Source: Deltaproteobacteria bacterium
GTDB taxonomy: Bacteria; Myxococcota; Myxococcia; Myxococcales; 40CM-4-68-19
Length of the DNA stretch: 39,944 nt
Assembly (NCBI GenBank): GCA_025358085.1
Contig: JANYKT010000184.1
Location: 1 to 39,944, forward strand
Direction of reading: 5' to 3'
In this document: piece after piece, positions 24,002 to 32,582 of the stretch
How the letters are laid out: each line of letters opens with the position of its first letter
How positions within the stretch are numbered: position 1 is the stretch's first letter
Made by a program: the position numbers and the translations under genes
The notes under the pieces: generated by a model
Seen by the model: only the letters and a program-made list of their open reading frames with translations
What the model was told of the DNA's origin: nothing
Databases searched by the model: none

Positions 24002-26558
24002 CGTGGCGTCCGAGGGGTTGCTGCTCGCGCTGTCGCCGCTGCTTTCGCCGCTGCGGTTTGTCAGCCGGACCGGCAGGCTTTCGCAGCTGAAGGAGCTTGA
24101 GCCGCTGGTTCGGGCCGTGGTCGGGGCAGCTCGCCAGCAGCAGGGCGCGGACCCGGGCGCGCTCGACCGGCTTGCCGCTGCCGCACGCGGCTTCGATTCT
24201 GGGAGCGAAGCGCAGCGTCGCCAAGCCATCGCGTCGCTCGTTCGCGAGCTGTCGGCCTTGGTCGAGATCCCGGACGATGTCGCGTCCCTGGTGGAAGCGA
24301 TGTCAGCCCCCCCTGGCAAGGTGATCGGCAAGGGGAAACCGATGCGCCAGACCGCACTGTTCGAGAAAGCAAAGGGAGCCGCACAGGCCCTGCCTGTTGA
24401 TCGGCCACCACCGCCCGCGGCAATGTTGTTGGACCCGCTGCTGACACCGGTGCTGCAGCTGCGCGGTGTGGGGCCCGCCATGGCGGACAAACTATCCTTC
24501 AAGGGTCTCGCCACCGTGGGCGACCTGCTGCTGAACCTGCCGCGTCGCTATGAAGATCGCCGCGCGGCGCGCACCATTGACGAGGCGCCGCTTGGCGAGC
24601 GCTCGATGATCGTCGGCACCATCGTCAAGGCGGGCGAGGCGCAGGGGCGAAGGCGCAGGCTGGAGGTGCTGCTGCGCGATGAGGAGGGCGCGGTTCTGTT
24701 GCTGCTGTGGTTTCACTATCGCGGGTCCCTGCTGCAGCGACTCGCCGTCGGCACGCGCGTGCTGGTGAGCGGCGAGGTGCGGGCCGGTTATCGCGGCGGA
24801 GGGAAGACCATCACTCATCCGGACGTCGAGGCGCTGGGGCCCGCGGGCGCGACCCCCTCCGCGCTCAAGGACGACGACTCGTTTGGCCGCATCGTGCCGA
24901 TCTACACCGAGATCGAAGGCGTGCCGGCGCGGACCTTCCGCCGCATCGAACGCAGGGCGGTTGATGAATATCTCCAGTTCGTACCCGACGCGTTGCCGCA
25001 GAAAATCCGCGACCGGCGCAAGCTGCTGGGTCTCGCCGAGGCGCTGCGCGAAGCGCACTTTCCGGACCGATTCGCGGACGCTGCCGCGAGCGGCAGGCCG
25101 GGCGGCGAGCCGCGGCGCCGTCTCGCGTTCGAAGAATTGTTCATGGTGCAGCTGGGGCTCGCGCTGCGGCGGCGCGGCGTCAAGGTCGAGCCCGGCATCG
25201 CCTTCCGCGGCGACCGGGTCACGCTCGCGCGAATCGTTCAAGCGCTACCGTGGCCGCTGACGAGAGCGCAGGCCAGAGCGGTCAGCGCCATCGCCGACGA
25301 CATGCGCCGGACCGAGCCGATGAGCCGGCTGCTGCAAGGCGATGTCGGCAGCGGCAAGACGGCGGTTGCGCTCTGCGCGGCGCTGGTGGCGGCGGAGGAC
25401 GGCTACCAGACCGCCTTGATGGCGCCGACGGAGCTCCTTGCCGAGCAGCACGCGCGTTCCCTGCGAATGCTGCTTCGGGACTCGAAGATTCACGTCGAGC
25501 TCGTCACCGGCGCGCTCGGCCAGCGCGAGCGCGTTCATGCGGCCCGCTTGCTCCGCAGCGGCACCGCGCAGATCGTGGTCGGCACCCACGCCCTCGCCGA
25601 GGACTCGACCGCCTTCCACAAGCTCGGTCTGGTGGTCATCGACGAGCAGCACCGATTCGGCGTGATGACGCGCGCGCGCCTGATGGGCAAGGGGCACCGG
25701 CCCGACGTGCTGGTGATGACGGCGACGCCAATTCCGCGGACGCTCGCGCTGACGCTCTATGGCGATCTCGACGTCAGCGTCCTTGATGAGCTCCCGCCAG
25801 GGCGCACGCCTGTCGCGACCAAGGTCTACAAAGACGCTGCGCGCGAAAAGGCTTACGAAATCATCCGGCGCGAATTGGCGCTGGGGCACCAAGCCTATGT
25901 CGTGCTGCCGCTGGTCGAGGAGAGCGAGAAACTGGTTGACCTCAAGGCGGCCACCAAGGAGCGCGACCGGCTCGCGGCGGAAGTTTTTCGCGACGTCCCG
26001 ATCGGGCTCGTTCACGGCAAGCAGTCCACGGACGAGCGGCAAGCAGCGATGGAGCGCTTCCGCGTCGGCGCGGATCGCATCCTGGTGGCGACCACGGTCA
26101 TCGAGGTGGGCGTCGACGTGCCCAACGCGAGCGTCATGCTCATCGAGCACGCCGAGCGGTTCGGCTTGAGCCAGTTGCACCAGCTGCGCGGGCGAGTGGG
26201 CCGGGGCGCAGCCAAGAGTTACTGCCTGCTGATCACCGGAGCGAGCGGTGCCGAGTGGGGCCCATCCGCCCGGGAGCGGCTCAAAATAATGGAGCAGACG
26301 ACCGACGGGTTTCGCATCGCGGAGGCGGATCTCGAATTGCGCGGTCCCGGCGAATTCCTCGGCACCCGGCAAAGCGGGCTGCCGGACTTTGCAGTCGCCG
26401 AGCTCGCACGGGACCAGCAGATTCTTGTCGAAGCGAGAGAGGAAGCATTTGAGTTGGTGGCGGACGATCCGGAATTGAGCAAGCCGGAAAACGTGGCGGT
26501 GAGGGAACAACTTATGCACCGCTGGCGCGGTCGCCTGAGCCTCGCGCGAGTGGGCTAA
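23985..26558 (+). CDS. recG: ATP-dependent DNA helicase RecG
   Basis: Protein of up to 857 residues (E. coli has 693); remodels stalled forks and branched DNA. Seen: the helix-hairpin segment VLQLRGVGPAMADKL (near residue 155), wedge OB domain with MIVGTIVKAGEAQG, Walker A GDVGSGKT (about 452-459), the DEQH box IDEQHRFGV (D553), TATPIPRTLALTLYGD, HGKQSTDERQAAMERF, VIEVGVDVPNA and HQLRGRVGRG. The first ~150 residues are an extra Ala/Leu-rich helical domain seen in RecG of several bacterial groups outside the enterics. Start ATG 23985 overlaps greA; GTG 24003, just past the greA stop, is an alternative. Coupled expression with greA is likely. Confidence 0.95.
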   Translation: MVRASSVASEGLLLALSPLLSPLRFVSRTGRLSQLKELEPLVRAVVGAARQQQGADPGALDRLAAAARGFDSGSEAQRRQAIASLVRELSALVEIPDDVASLVEAMSAPPGKVIGKGKPMRQTALFEKAKGAAQALPVDRPPPPAAMLLDPLLTPVLQLRGVGPAMADKLSFKGLATVGDLLLNLPRRYEDRRAARTIDEAPLGERSMIVGTIVKAGEAQGRRRRLEVLLRDEEGAVLLLLWFHYRGSLLQRLAVGTRVLVSGEVRAGYRGGGKTITHPDVEALGPAGATPSALKDDDSFGRIVPIYTEIEGVPARTFRRIERRAVDEYLQFVPDALPQKIRDRRKLLGLAEALREAHFPDRFADAAASGRPGGEPRRRLAFEELFMVQLGLALRRRGVKVEPGIAFRGDRVTLARIVQALPWPLTRAQARAVSAIADDMRRTEPMSRLLQGDVGSGKTAVALCAALVAAEDGYQTALMAPTELLAEQHARSLRMLLRDSKIHVELVTGALGQRERVHAARLLRSGTAQIVVGTHALAEDSTAFHKLGLVVIDEQHRFGVMTRARLMGKGHRPDVLVMTATPIPRTLALTLYGDLDVSVLDELPPGRTPVATKVYKDAAREKAYEIIRRELALGHQAYVVLPLVEESEKLVDLKAATKERDRLAAEVFRDVPIGLVHGKQSTDERQAAMERFRVGADRILVATTVIEVGVDVPNASVMLIEHAERFGLSQLHQLRGRVGRGAAKSYCLLITGASGAEWGPSARERLKIMEQTTDGFRIAEADLELRGPGEFLGTRQSGLPDFAVAELARDQQILVEAREEAFELVADDPELSKPENVAVREQLMHRWRGRLSLARVG

Positions 26559-26613
26559 ACATCTGGCTGAGGGCTGCCTCCTAACCCGACACGCCAACCC
26601 GCGCCAGGCTTGC

Positions 26614-26633
26614 CCGCCCCGCTTTTCGGGCGG
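26614..26633. repeat. Hairpin after recG
   Basis: CCGCCC at 26614-26619 and GGGCGG at 26628-26633 form a 6-pair stem with loop CGCTTTTC. No T-run follows, so an intrinsic terminator is not supported. Bases 26559-26716 contain no gene I can support. Confidence 0.35.
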
Positions 26634-26716
26634 TCGAACCGAAAGCTTTGAGTATGTCCCACGCGTGGAGTTATCGATGCCGCGAAGGGGGGCCGCCTAC
26701 ACAAGCAAGGGAATCA

Positions 26717-26891
26717 ATGCAAATCGATATTCGTCCGACGATCCTGATCGTCGATGACGAAGAGCGCAACCGCTCTCTTGCTCCTCCGCGTGCGCTCCCT
26801 CCTGGCGGCGAGGGAGCAGCAGCGACTTTACCAACGGCAGCTCGCGGAGCTCGCCACGCTGCGGAGCGACCAGCCGGCTCCTGCGCGTTGA
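26717..26891 (+). pseudogene. Response regulator remnant: receiver start joined out of frame to a coiled-coil end
   Basis: ATG 26717 (AAGGGA upstream) gives MQIDIRPTILIVDDEERNRS, a perfect first strand of a receiver domain with the acidic pair. The frame then becomes Pro/Gly-rich noise. In the +1-shifted frame from about 26773 the DNA reads LLLLRVRSLLAAREQQRLYQ, then RQLAELATLRSD to a TGA at 26889. This is the coiled-coil linker typical after a receiver domain. About 90-100 residues of receiver, including the phosphorylated Asp, are missing. The simplest reading is an internal deletion with a frameshift. The relic lies directly before an intact response regulator. Confidence 0.6.
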
Positions 26892-26904
26892 GCGGGCTCG
26901 CCCG

Positions 26905-26955
26905 GTCTCGATGGACCTTGCCATGCCAGTCAAGGATGCTATGGCGGCTTGCCTG
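26905..26955 (+). pseudogene. Second receiver-domain fragment
   Basis: VSMDLAMPVKDAMAACL is readable here. It resembles the phospho-acceptor strand and following loop of a receiver domain (h-x-M-D-h-x-M-P-x-x-D-G-h), but no other receiver elements follow before the frame turns to unrelated sequence. It may be a displaced part of the relic at 26717-26891 or of a second regulator. The rest of 26956-27122 shows nothing I can name. Confidence 0.35.
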
Positions 26956-27122
26956 AAAACAGTCCACCTACGGCTTCACGTCGCCGGCTATCCGCGGAGA
27001 CGAGACGAGGAGCGTGTAATGCGAGCCCGAGTCGACCGAACCCCGGCCATGCCGATCGATCTGACGGCGCCGGGCACGATGCCGACTGGCTTTTCTGGCG
27101 ACCACCGGCCGGAGGTGTCGCG

Positions 27123-27635
27123 ATGAAGGTGCTCCCCGACCGGAGCATACTGCTGGTGGACGACGACGAGAGCGTCCGCGAATCGCTCGAGAGCCTGTTA
27201 AGCAAGGACGGCTACCGGATCACCACCGCCGAGAGCGGCGAGGATGGTCTTGCGGCGCTGCGCGACACGCCGGGGATCCAGCTGGTCATCAGCGACCACA
27301 ACATGCCGGGCATGTCCGGCGTCGAGTTCCTCAAGCTGGTCCGTTCCCGCTATCCCGCTGTGATGCGCGTCATGCTCACCGCCGACTCCGACCCCGAGAC
27401 GGTGGTGCGCTCCATCAATGAGGGGGAGGTGTACCGCTTCATCCGCAAGCCGTGGGACAACGCCAACCTGCGCGAGTTGGTCTACTTCGCATTCGAGACC
27501 CTTCTGCTCGAGGACGAGAAGCGCCGCTTGCTCGAGGTGGTGCGCCGGCAGCGCGACGCGTTCCGCCAGCTGGACTTGTCGGCTGATCCCGAAGCCGAAT
27601 TGCTCCTCGCCGAAGCCGACCTTCTCCGGGACTGA
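27123..27635 (+). CDS. Single-domain response regulator with C-terminal coiled coil
   Basis: Protein of 170 residues. A complete receiver domain covers residues 7-125: acidic pair in LLVDDDESV, phosphorylated Asp58 in LVISDHNMPGMSG, switch Thr86 in VMLTADSD and Lys109 in FIRKPWDN. The FIRKPWDNANL end is typical of RpfG-like regulators, but no HD-GYP output follows: the C-terminus is a helix (LLEDEKRRLLEVVRRQRDAF) and an acidic tail. It likely acts through protein contact. A good ribosome site (GGAGGTG) precedes ATG 27123. The PilT-type ATPase gene begins one base after its stop, so it may control pilus retraction; this is inference. No histidine kinase is adjacent. Confidence 0.88.
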   Translation: MKVLPDRSILLVDDDESVRESLESLLSKDGYRITTAESGEDGLAALRDTPGIQLVISDHNMPGMSGVEFLKLVRSRYPAVMRVMLTADSDPETVVRSINEGEVYRFIRKPWDNANLRELVYFAFETLLLEDEKRRLLEVVRRQRDAFRQLDLSADPEAELLLAEADLLRD

Positions 27636-27636
27636 C

Positions 27637-29184
27637 ATGGCCCGGCTCGACGCATTCATAGCCTTGCTCTTCAAGGAGGCAGCCACTGCGCTGGTGCTCG
27701 AAAGCGGCTCGGTGGCGCTGCTCGAGGGCGGGCCGCAGCCGAAGGCCATCATGAAGCGGCCGTTGACCACCTCGCACATCATTGCCGCCGTCAGCGAGTT
27801 ACTGCCCCCCTACGAAGCGCTCACTTTCAACGGAACCGATCCGCGCGAGCTGAGCTACGAGTCTTCCTCCGGCCGCGTCTCGGTGCGGTTCGCACCCATC
27901 GCAGGGGGCGTGCGCGCGACGCTGCGGCCCGACGCGCAGAAGCGCGAGCTTCTGGACGCGCCCAAGGTGCAGGCAGCCTTTCACGCGGTCGCCGTGCCCC
28001 GGCCTTCGGCGGTGAAGCCGGTGGCGGCCACGGTGGAAAAAAAGCGCGGCATCGACGTGCCTGCAGCGCCGGAAGATCCCGCGGCCGCCATGAAAATGCT
28101 GCTCGATCTCGTGGTCGAGAAGGGGGCCTCCGACCTGCACCTGACCTCGAACTTCACGCCCTGCTTGCGCGTGGACGGCGACATCGCTCCGCTCGAGGGC
28201 TTCGGCGTCCCCACGCACGAGCGGCTCCAGCAGATGCTCTGGTCCATCACTCCGGAATTGAACCGCGAGCAGTGGGTCGCCATCAAGGACAGCGACTTCG
28301 CGCACTGGACGGAAAGCGCGCGCTTCCGGGTCAACCTCTTCACCGACAAGTCCGGCATCGCTGCGACCCTGCGCCAGATCCCGAACACCATCCTCAGCGC
28401 CGAACAGATGGGACTCTCGAAGCAGATCCTCGATCTCGCGTTTTTGCCCAAGGGTCTGGTGCTGGTGACCGGGCCGACCGGCTCGGGGAAGTCCACCACG
28501 CTCGCGGCCATCATCGATTATATCAATCGCAATCGGGACGATCATATCATTACAATTGAGGATCCTATCGAGTTCGTGCACCCGCACAAGCGCTGCCTGG
28601 TGCACCAGCGCGAGGTCTTGACCCACACCAGTTCGTTCAAGCACGCTCTCCGGGCCGCGCTGCGCGAGGACCCCGACATCGTGCTGGTGGGCGAGATGCG
28701 GGACCTGGAGACCATCGGTATTGCGCTGGAGACGGCCGAGACAGGCCATCTGGTCTTTGGCACTCTGCACACCAACACCGCGCCGTCGACCGTTGACCGC
28801 ATCATCGATCAATTTCCCGCTGACCGGCAGTCGCAGGTGCGGACCATGCTGTCCGAGTCGCTCAAGGCAGTGATCACCCAGGTGCTTTGCAAGAAGATCG
28901 GCGGCGGACGCGTCCCGGCGCACGAAATCCTCGTCGGCACCAGCGCGGTAGCGAACCTCATCCGCGAGGGCAAGACCTTCCAGCTGGCGTCGGCCATGCA
29001 GACCGGTCGCAACGTCGGCATGCAGACCATGAACGACGCGCTCCTTGACCTGGTGAAGCGCAAGCTCGTGCTGCCGAAGGAGGCGCTGTCAAAGTCGGTA
29101 GCAAAGGTTGAGTTGCAGAAGCAGCTCGAGGCCATCCAGGTGGTGGTCGAGGAAGCCGCCGAGGAAGGCACCTTCGGTATCTGA
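27637..29184 (+). CDS. PilT/PilU-type retraction ATPase with extra N-terminal domain
   Basis: Protein of 515 residues; PilT is usually about 345-370. Residues 152-515 are a PilT-family secretion ATPase: KGASDLHLTSNFTPCLRVDG (N-domain), Walker A GPTGSGKS (279-286), ITIEDPIEFVH (Asp box), Walker B region EDPDIVLVGEMRD and the His box TGHLVFGTLHTN. Residues 1-100 (ALVLESGSVALLEGG, RPLTTSHIIAAVSELLP, GRVSVRFAPIAGGVRATLRP) look like a diverged second copy of the PAS-like N-domain, joined by a Pro/Ala linker. PilT-type motors power type IV pilus retraction at the inner-membrane pilus base. The neighbours are not pilus structural genes. The acidic C-terminus resembles PilU more than PilT. ATG 27637 follows the regulator stop at once. 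Confidence 0.88.
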   Translation: MARLDAFIALLFKEAATALVLESGSVALLEGGPQPKAIMKRPLTTSHIIAAVSELLPPYEALTFNGTDPRELSYESSSGRVSVRFAPIAGGVRATLRPDAQKRELLDAPKVQAAFHAVAVPRPSAVKPVAATVEKKRGIDVPAAPEDPAAAMKMLLDLVVEKGASDLHLTSNFTPCLRVDGDIAPLEGFGVPTHERLQQMLWSITPELNREQWVAIKDSDFAHWTESARFRVNLFTDKSGIAATLRQIPNTILSAEQMGLSKQILDLAFLPKGLVLVTGPTGSGKSTTLAAIIDYINRNRDDHIITIEDPIEFVHPHKRCLVHQREVLTHTSSFKHALRAALREDPDIVLVGEMRDLETIGIALETAETGHLVFGTLHTNTAPSTVDRIIDQFPADRQSQVRTMLSESLKAVITQVLCKKIGGGRVPAHEILVGTSAVANLIREGKTFQLASAMQTGRNVGMQTMNDALLDLVKRKLVLPKEALSKSVAKVELQKQLEAIQVVVEEAAEEGTFGI

Positions 29185-29205
29185 GCTATTCATCAAGGAC
29201 AACTC

Positions 29206-29838
29206 ATGATCACTACTCCTCCAAATCAGATCCTCGACGAGGTCATCGGCAGCGTCATTTCCCTGCTCGCGGAGGGCGGCTACCGGAAGACGGCGCGCAA
29301 CTTCGTCGCTCTCGCCGACGGCGTCGCGCGCGTGGTGCAGTTCCAGACCAGCCAGCTGAAGAAGCCGGACCAGGCGAGCTTCACGCTCGCCGTGGTGATC
29401 ACTTCGGAGGCCTTTCATGAGGCGTACACCGGCACGCCGTTTCCAAAGAATGCCGGCAGCGCGGAGACGGTGATCCAGGCTGGGCTCGGGCGACTCCTGC
29501 CGGACGGCGAGCCAATCTGGTGGAGCCTCAAGCCGGGCGTGAGCAGCAGCCTGATCGCGAAGGAAGTCGAGGCGCTGTTGAGGGACCCCGTCCTGCCTTT
29601 CCTTTCGCGCTTTCGCACTCAAGCGGAGCTATTGAATGAGCTCACCGACGGGGAGAGGTTGCCGGGCTTTTCCGCCATGCGCGAGCGCTGCCGCGCGGTG
29701 CTGCTGGTCAAGGCGGGCCGCAAGGTTGAAGCAGCGCAAGTGTTGGCTCGGCTGATCGAGTCCAATTCGACCGACGGCCTGGATGGGTTTCGCGAGTCGG
29801 TGAACAAGCTCGCGAAACACCTCGGCTTGCAAGCGTAA
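29206..29838 (+). CDS. DUF4304-like uncharacterised protein
   Basis: Protein of 210 residues. SLLAEGGYRKTARNFVALAD followed by ARVVQFQTSQLKKPDQASFTLAVVI has the pattern of DUF4304 proteins (a glycine turn, R-x-F, then V-h-x-F-Q-x-S and a F-T-h strand). A WWSL segment and a helical C-terminus (MRERCRAVLLVKAGRKVEAA) follow. No signal or membrane segment. AAGGAC lies seven bases before ATG 29206, and the gene starts 21 bases after the PilT-type gene, so it is probably the last gene of that unit. Function unknown. Confidence 0.65.
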   Translation: MITTPPNQILDEVIGSVISLLAEGGYRKTARNFVALADGVARVVQFQTSQLKKPDQASFTLAVVITSEAFHEAYTGTPFPKNAGSAETVIQAGLGRLLPDGEPIWWSLKPGVSSSLIAKEVEALLRDPVLPFLSRFRTQAELLNELTDGERLPGFSAMRERCRAVLLVKAGRKVEAAQVLARLIESNSTDGLDGFRESVNKLAKHLGLQA

Positions 29839-29936
29839 CAACGACGCCTATGCCTTTGGACGCGCGGCCGTGAAATCGCGCTGCGAGGGGGAACGGTGCC
29901 AGTGCGGCCCTTCAATCGACAGATTGCCGGGAGTGC

Positions 29937-30194
29937 TTAAGACATGAGCCGCCAGTCGAAGACGACCTTGAAGTCTTCGTAGCAAGGCTCGCAGATCCAT
30001 CGCTGATCGCCGGTGGTGAAACCTTCGGTCGCGACCGGCGGGCCCTCGGGCTGGACGGTGCGGAAGGGCGTCCAGCAGAACTCGCAGTGGTCGTGCTCGG
30101 AGCCCGGACGAGGCGGCACGTAGCGTTCGAAGCGCAGCAGCTCGTCATTGGAGAAGGTTTGACCCTGCAGGCGCCAGTCGTCTTGATCGATCAT
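29937..30194 (-). CDS. Small zinc-ribbon-like protein (85 aa)
   Basis: Begins MIDQDDWRLQGQTFSN and carries HDHCEFCWTPF and RWICEPCYEDFK: two C-x-x-C knuckles about 32 residues apart, a likely zinc ribbon. The frame W-R-L-Q-G-Q, HDHCEFCW and WICE-x-C-x-x-DF matches a widespread but uncharacterised family of small bacterial proteins that I know only as conserved hypothetical. ATG 30194 lies 13 bases after the stop of the lipoprotein gene upstream. Bases 29839-29936, between it and the convergent DUF4304-like gene, hold nothing I can name. Confidence 0.75.
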   Translation of the reverse strand: MIDQDDWRLQGQTFSNDELLRFERYVPPRPGSEHDHCEFCWTPFRTVQPEGPPVATEGFTTGDQRWICEPCYEDFKVVFDWRLMS

Positions 30195-30207
30195 ATCGTT
30201 CGTCCCT

Positions 30208-31149
30208 CTAAGGTACCGGGATGCCCGCTCCCGCGGGCTCCCCGAGAAGTTTTTCGCAGGTGGAGATCTTCGCGGGGTCGCCGCGGCCGGCAGCTGCCGC
30301 GCTCGAATCGCCCGAGACAAGGTTCAGCGAGAGGCCGTACGCGACACAGCCGCGCGCGTCGGAAACCTGCACCGCTTCGGGGGGCGCGGCGGCCAGCGCC
30401 TTGGCCAGCGCGCGGACCCAGGCGACCGCCGCGCGGTTCCGAAGTTCGTTGGGCGGCGGCACCGAGGGCGCGAACCTGGCGGCCACGGCGAGCTTCGGCG
30501 CGGCCTCCCAAGTGGTGTCTCGCGCCTCGTCGGTTGCGCGCAGCACGCGCGTCTGGCCAGAAAGTTCGACCTGCGCTTCGGCCCGCGCGACAAAGCGGTG
30601 CAGCGTCGCCGGAACGTGCTGGGGCTTGCCCTTGGCATCCGGCGCCTGCGCGACCGTCGTGCTGGTGGAGTGATCGACGACGACGACCAGGCGGCCGACG
30701 AAGACCTCGGGCGCGGTGGCGTCGTAAAGAAGGTTGGTCTCGGTCGAGAGCTCGTTGATGGCTGCCGAGAGCACCGGGTCTGATGGCGCGGACGGGTCGG
30801 CAGGTCCCACGCGGAGGCGGGGCCGCAGGCGGCTCGCAAGCTCCGAGACGGTCTTGGCGTTGCACGATGGCTTCGCGCCCTGGGGCTGCGCCGCTGCGGC
30901 GCGACCGCACCAGAGGAGTCCTTCTTCCGGAGCAGCCGCAGCCACCAGCGCAATCAGGTTGTCCTCGGCACAGGTCTGCACCAAATCCTGGGCGAGGTCA
31001 GGCTTCTCCAGAGCACGCGCCGAGTCGGCGGCCCGAAGCAGCTCCCCGCAGTCGCCCCGCGCCACCATGGCCTGCTCGGCCAGCGTCCGGTGGTGGGCAC
31101 ACCCGAGCAAGAGGATGAGGGCCAGCCATTTCGGTGAGCAATTTCGCAT
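30208..31149 (-). CDS. Uncharacterised lipoprotein
   Basis: Protein of 313 residues with signal MRNCSPKWLALILLLGC (lipobox LLGC, Cys17). The mature part is Ala-rich; an N-terminal helical region contains several Cys residues (RGDCGELL, QTCAED, LLWCGRA, PSCNAK), and the middle is strand-like (VFVGRLVVVVDHSTSTTVAQ, RFVARAEAQVELSG). I do not recognise a family. A strong Shine-Dalgarno (GGAGGG) is seven bases before ATG 31149. It probably shares a transcript with the zinc-ribbon gene. It reads divergently from the MshEN protein gene at 31242. Confidence 0.72.
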   Translation of the reverse strand: MRNCSPKWLALILLLGCAHHRTLAEQAMVARGDCGELLRAADSARALEKPDLAQDLVQTCAEDNLIALVAAAAPEEGLLWCGRAAAAQPQGAKPSCNAKTVSELASRLRPRLRVGPADPSAPSDPVLSAAINELSTETNLLYDATAPEVFVGRLVVVVDHSTSTTVAQAPDAKGKPQHVPATLHRFVARAEAQVELSGQTRVLRATDEARDTTWEAAPKLAVAARFAPSVPPPNELRNRAAVAWVRALAKALAAAPPEAVQVSDARGCVAYGLSLNLVSGDSSAAAAGRGDPAKISTCEKLLGEPAGAGIPVP

Positions 31150-31241
31150 CGCATCCCTCCAACGCAGGGCCATCGGCGATTCTTTCCCGCCCGCTCGCTT
31201 TACGAGGGAGCTCCTTGTTGCTGTGCTAGATTACCGGGCTG

Positions 31242-32582
31242 ATGGCGAAGATAGGCGAGCTTCTGATTGCGGAGGGTCACCTCACGCAGGACGGGCTCGA
31301 GGAAGCACTCGACTGGCAGGTGCTTTACGGCGGCCGGCTGGGGACCAATCTCCTCGAATTGCAGCTGGTGGAGGAGCGGGACCTGGCGCGTGCGCTGGGC
31401 CGGCAACTGGGCGCGGAGGTGACCTGGGGCGAGCTGCAGCCTGATGCGGCGCTGTTGGGCGCCCTCCCGCCGCACTTCGCCGAACGCCAGGAGATCATCC
31501 CCTGGAAGCTGGAGAAGCGCAGGCTCAAGGTGCTCTGCATCGAGATCAAGCTGCAGCAGCTCGACGAGCTCGGGTACAAGCTGGGCCGCACCTGCCAGGC
31601 GGTGATCGCCCCCGAGTATCGCGTCCACCAAGCCCTGCGCGCGCTTTACCAGGCAAAGCGACAGATGCGGGCGCTCGACTTTGGCTTGGTGCCCGAGGAG
31701 GGGCGAGAGGAGCGCCGGCGGTCGAAGCGCAAGCAGGAGAAGGGCGCGCCGGAGGAAGCAGCGCCGGAACTCATCGATGAGAGCGCCTTTGATGACATCT
31801 ACAACCAGGTGCTGGCGGGGCGATCGGCAGCCGTGGCGCAGGCGCCGCTTGCAGCTTCACTGCCGCCGGTTCACGCCCCCGCAACGCTGCGCGGGCACCC
31901 AGCCAATCCGCAGCCCGCGACGCTGGAACCGCTGCCGGACAACGCCATTCTCGAAGCTCTCCCCGACGACGCCATCCTCGAGGAAGCGACGCTGGAACCC
32001 GACCCGGCGGAGGTTGAAGAGGCGCTCCCGGAAGTCAGCTGGGATGATGTACCCAGAGAAGCGGAGCCACCTTCCATCGACGAATCGCCGCTCGACTTCA
32101 AACAGGCACTCAAGCTGCTCGAAGGCGTGTCTGACCGCGACTCGATCGCGCACATCGTCTTGCGGGCCTCGCGCGGAATGGCCGCCCGCGCGCTGCTGCT
32201 CCAGGTTCAGGGCGGCATGGCGCTGGGCTGGGACGGCCTGGGCGAGGGGCTGTCGGGGGGCGCAGCGCGCGCCGTGGCCATCCCGCTATCGGCAAAGTCG
32301 GCCTTCTCGCTGGTGGTGAAGACGCGGAGCCATTACCTGGGCCCACTGCAGAAGACGCCGTCGAACATTCGCTTCCTCGCCGCGTTGGGGAAGAAGGTCC
32401 CGCTCTCGTCGCTGCTGGTGCCCATCCTGCATCGGGGCCGCGTCTCGCATTTGCTCTACCTCGACAACGGCCATCGCCAACAAGCGCCCACCGACGTGGG
32501 CGAGATGCTCATCCTCAGCCAGCGCATTGGCCAGACGGTGGACGCGCTGGTCGCGCGCAAGCACAAGGCCGCGCGCGGATGA
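31242..32582 (+). CDS. MshEN-domain protein with C-terminal GAF-like region
   Basis: Protein of 446 residues. The N-terminal ~140 residues match the MshEN/GspE N-domain: KIGELLIAEGHLTQDGLEEALDW, then LGTNLLELQLVEERDLARAL and an ALPPHFAERQEIIPWKLE segment. In some secretion ATPases this domain binds cyclic di-GMP through its paired Leu-rich motifs. No ATPase domain follows. Residues ~145-280 are a charged, low-complexity linker with repeats of LPD-x-AILE. Residues ~285-446 (KQALKLLEGVSDRDSIAHIV, ARALLLQVQGG, SLLVPILHRGRVSHLLYLDN) look like a GAF-type sensor. A cytoplasmic sensor or adaptor is likely. Its stop overlaps the next start (ATGATG, 32579). Confidence 0.75.
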   Translation: MAKIGELLIAEGHLTQDGLEEALDWQVLYGGRLGTNLLELQLVEERDLARALGRQLGAEVTWGELQPDAALLGALPPHFAERQEIIPWKLEKRRLKVLCIEIKLQQLDELGYKLGRTCQAVIAPEYRVHQALRALYQAKRQMRALDFGLVPEEGREERRRSKRKQEKGAPEEAAPELIDESAFDDIYNQVLAGRSAAVAQAPLAASLPPVHAPATLRGHPANPQPATLEPLPDNAILEALPDDAILEEATLEPDPAEVEEALPEVSWDDVPREAEPPSIDESPLDFKQALKLLEGVSDRDSIAHIVLRASRGMAARALLLQVQGGMALGWDGLGEGLSGGAARAVAIPLSAKSAFSLVVKTRSHYLGPLQKTPSNIRFLAALGKKVPLSSLLVPILHRGRVSHLLYLDNGHRQQAPTDVGEMLILSQRIGQTVDALVARKHKAARG

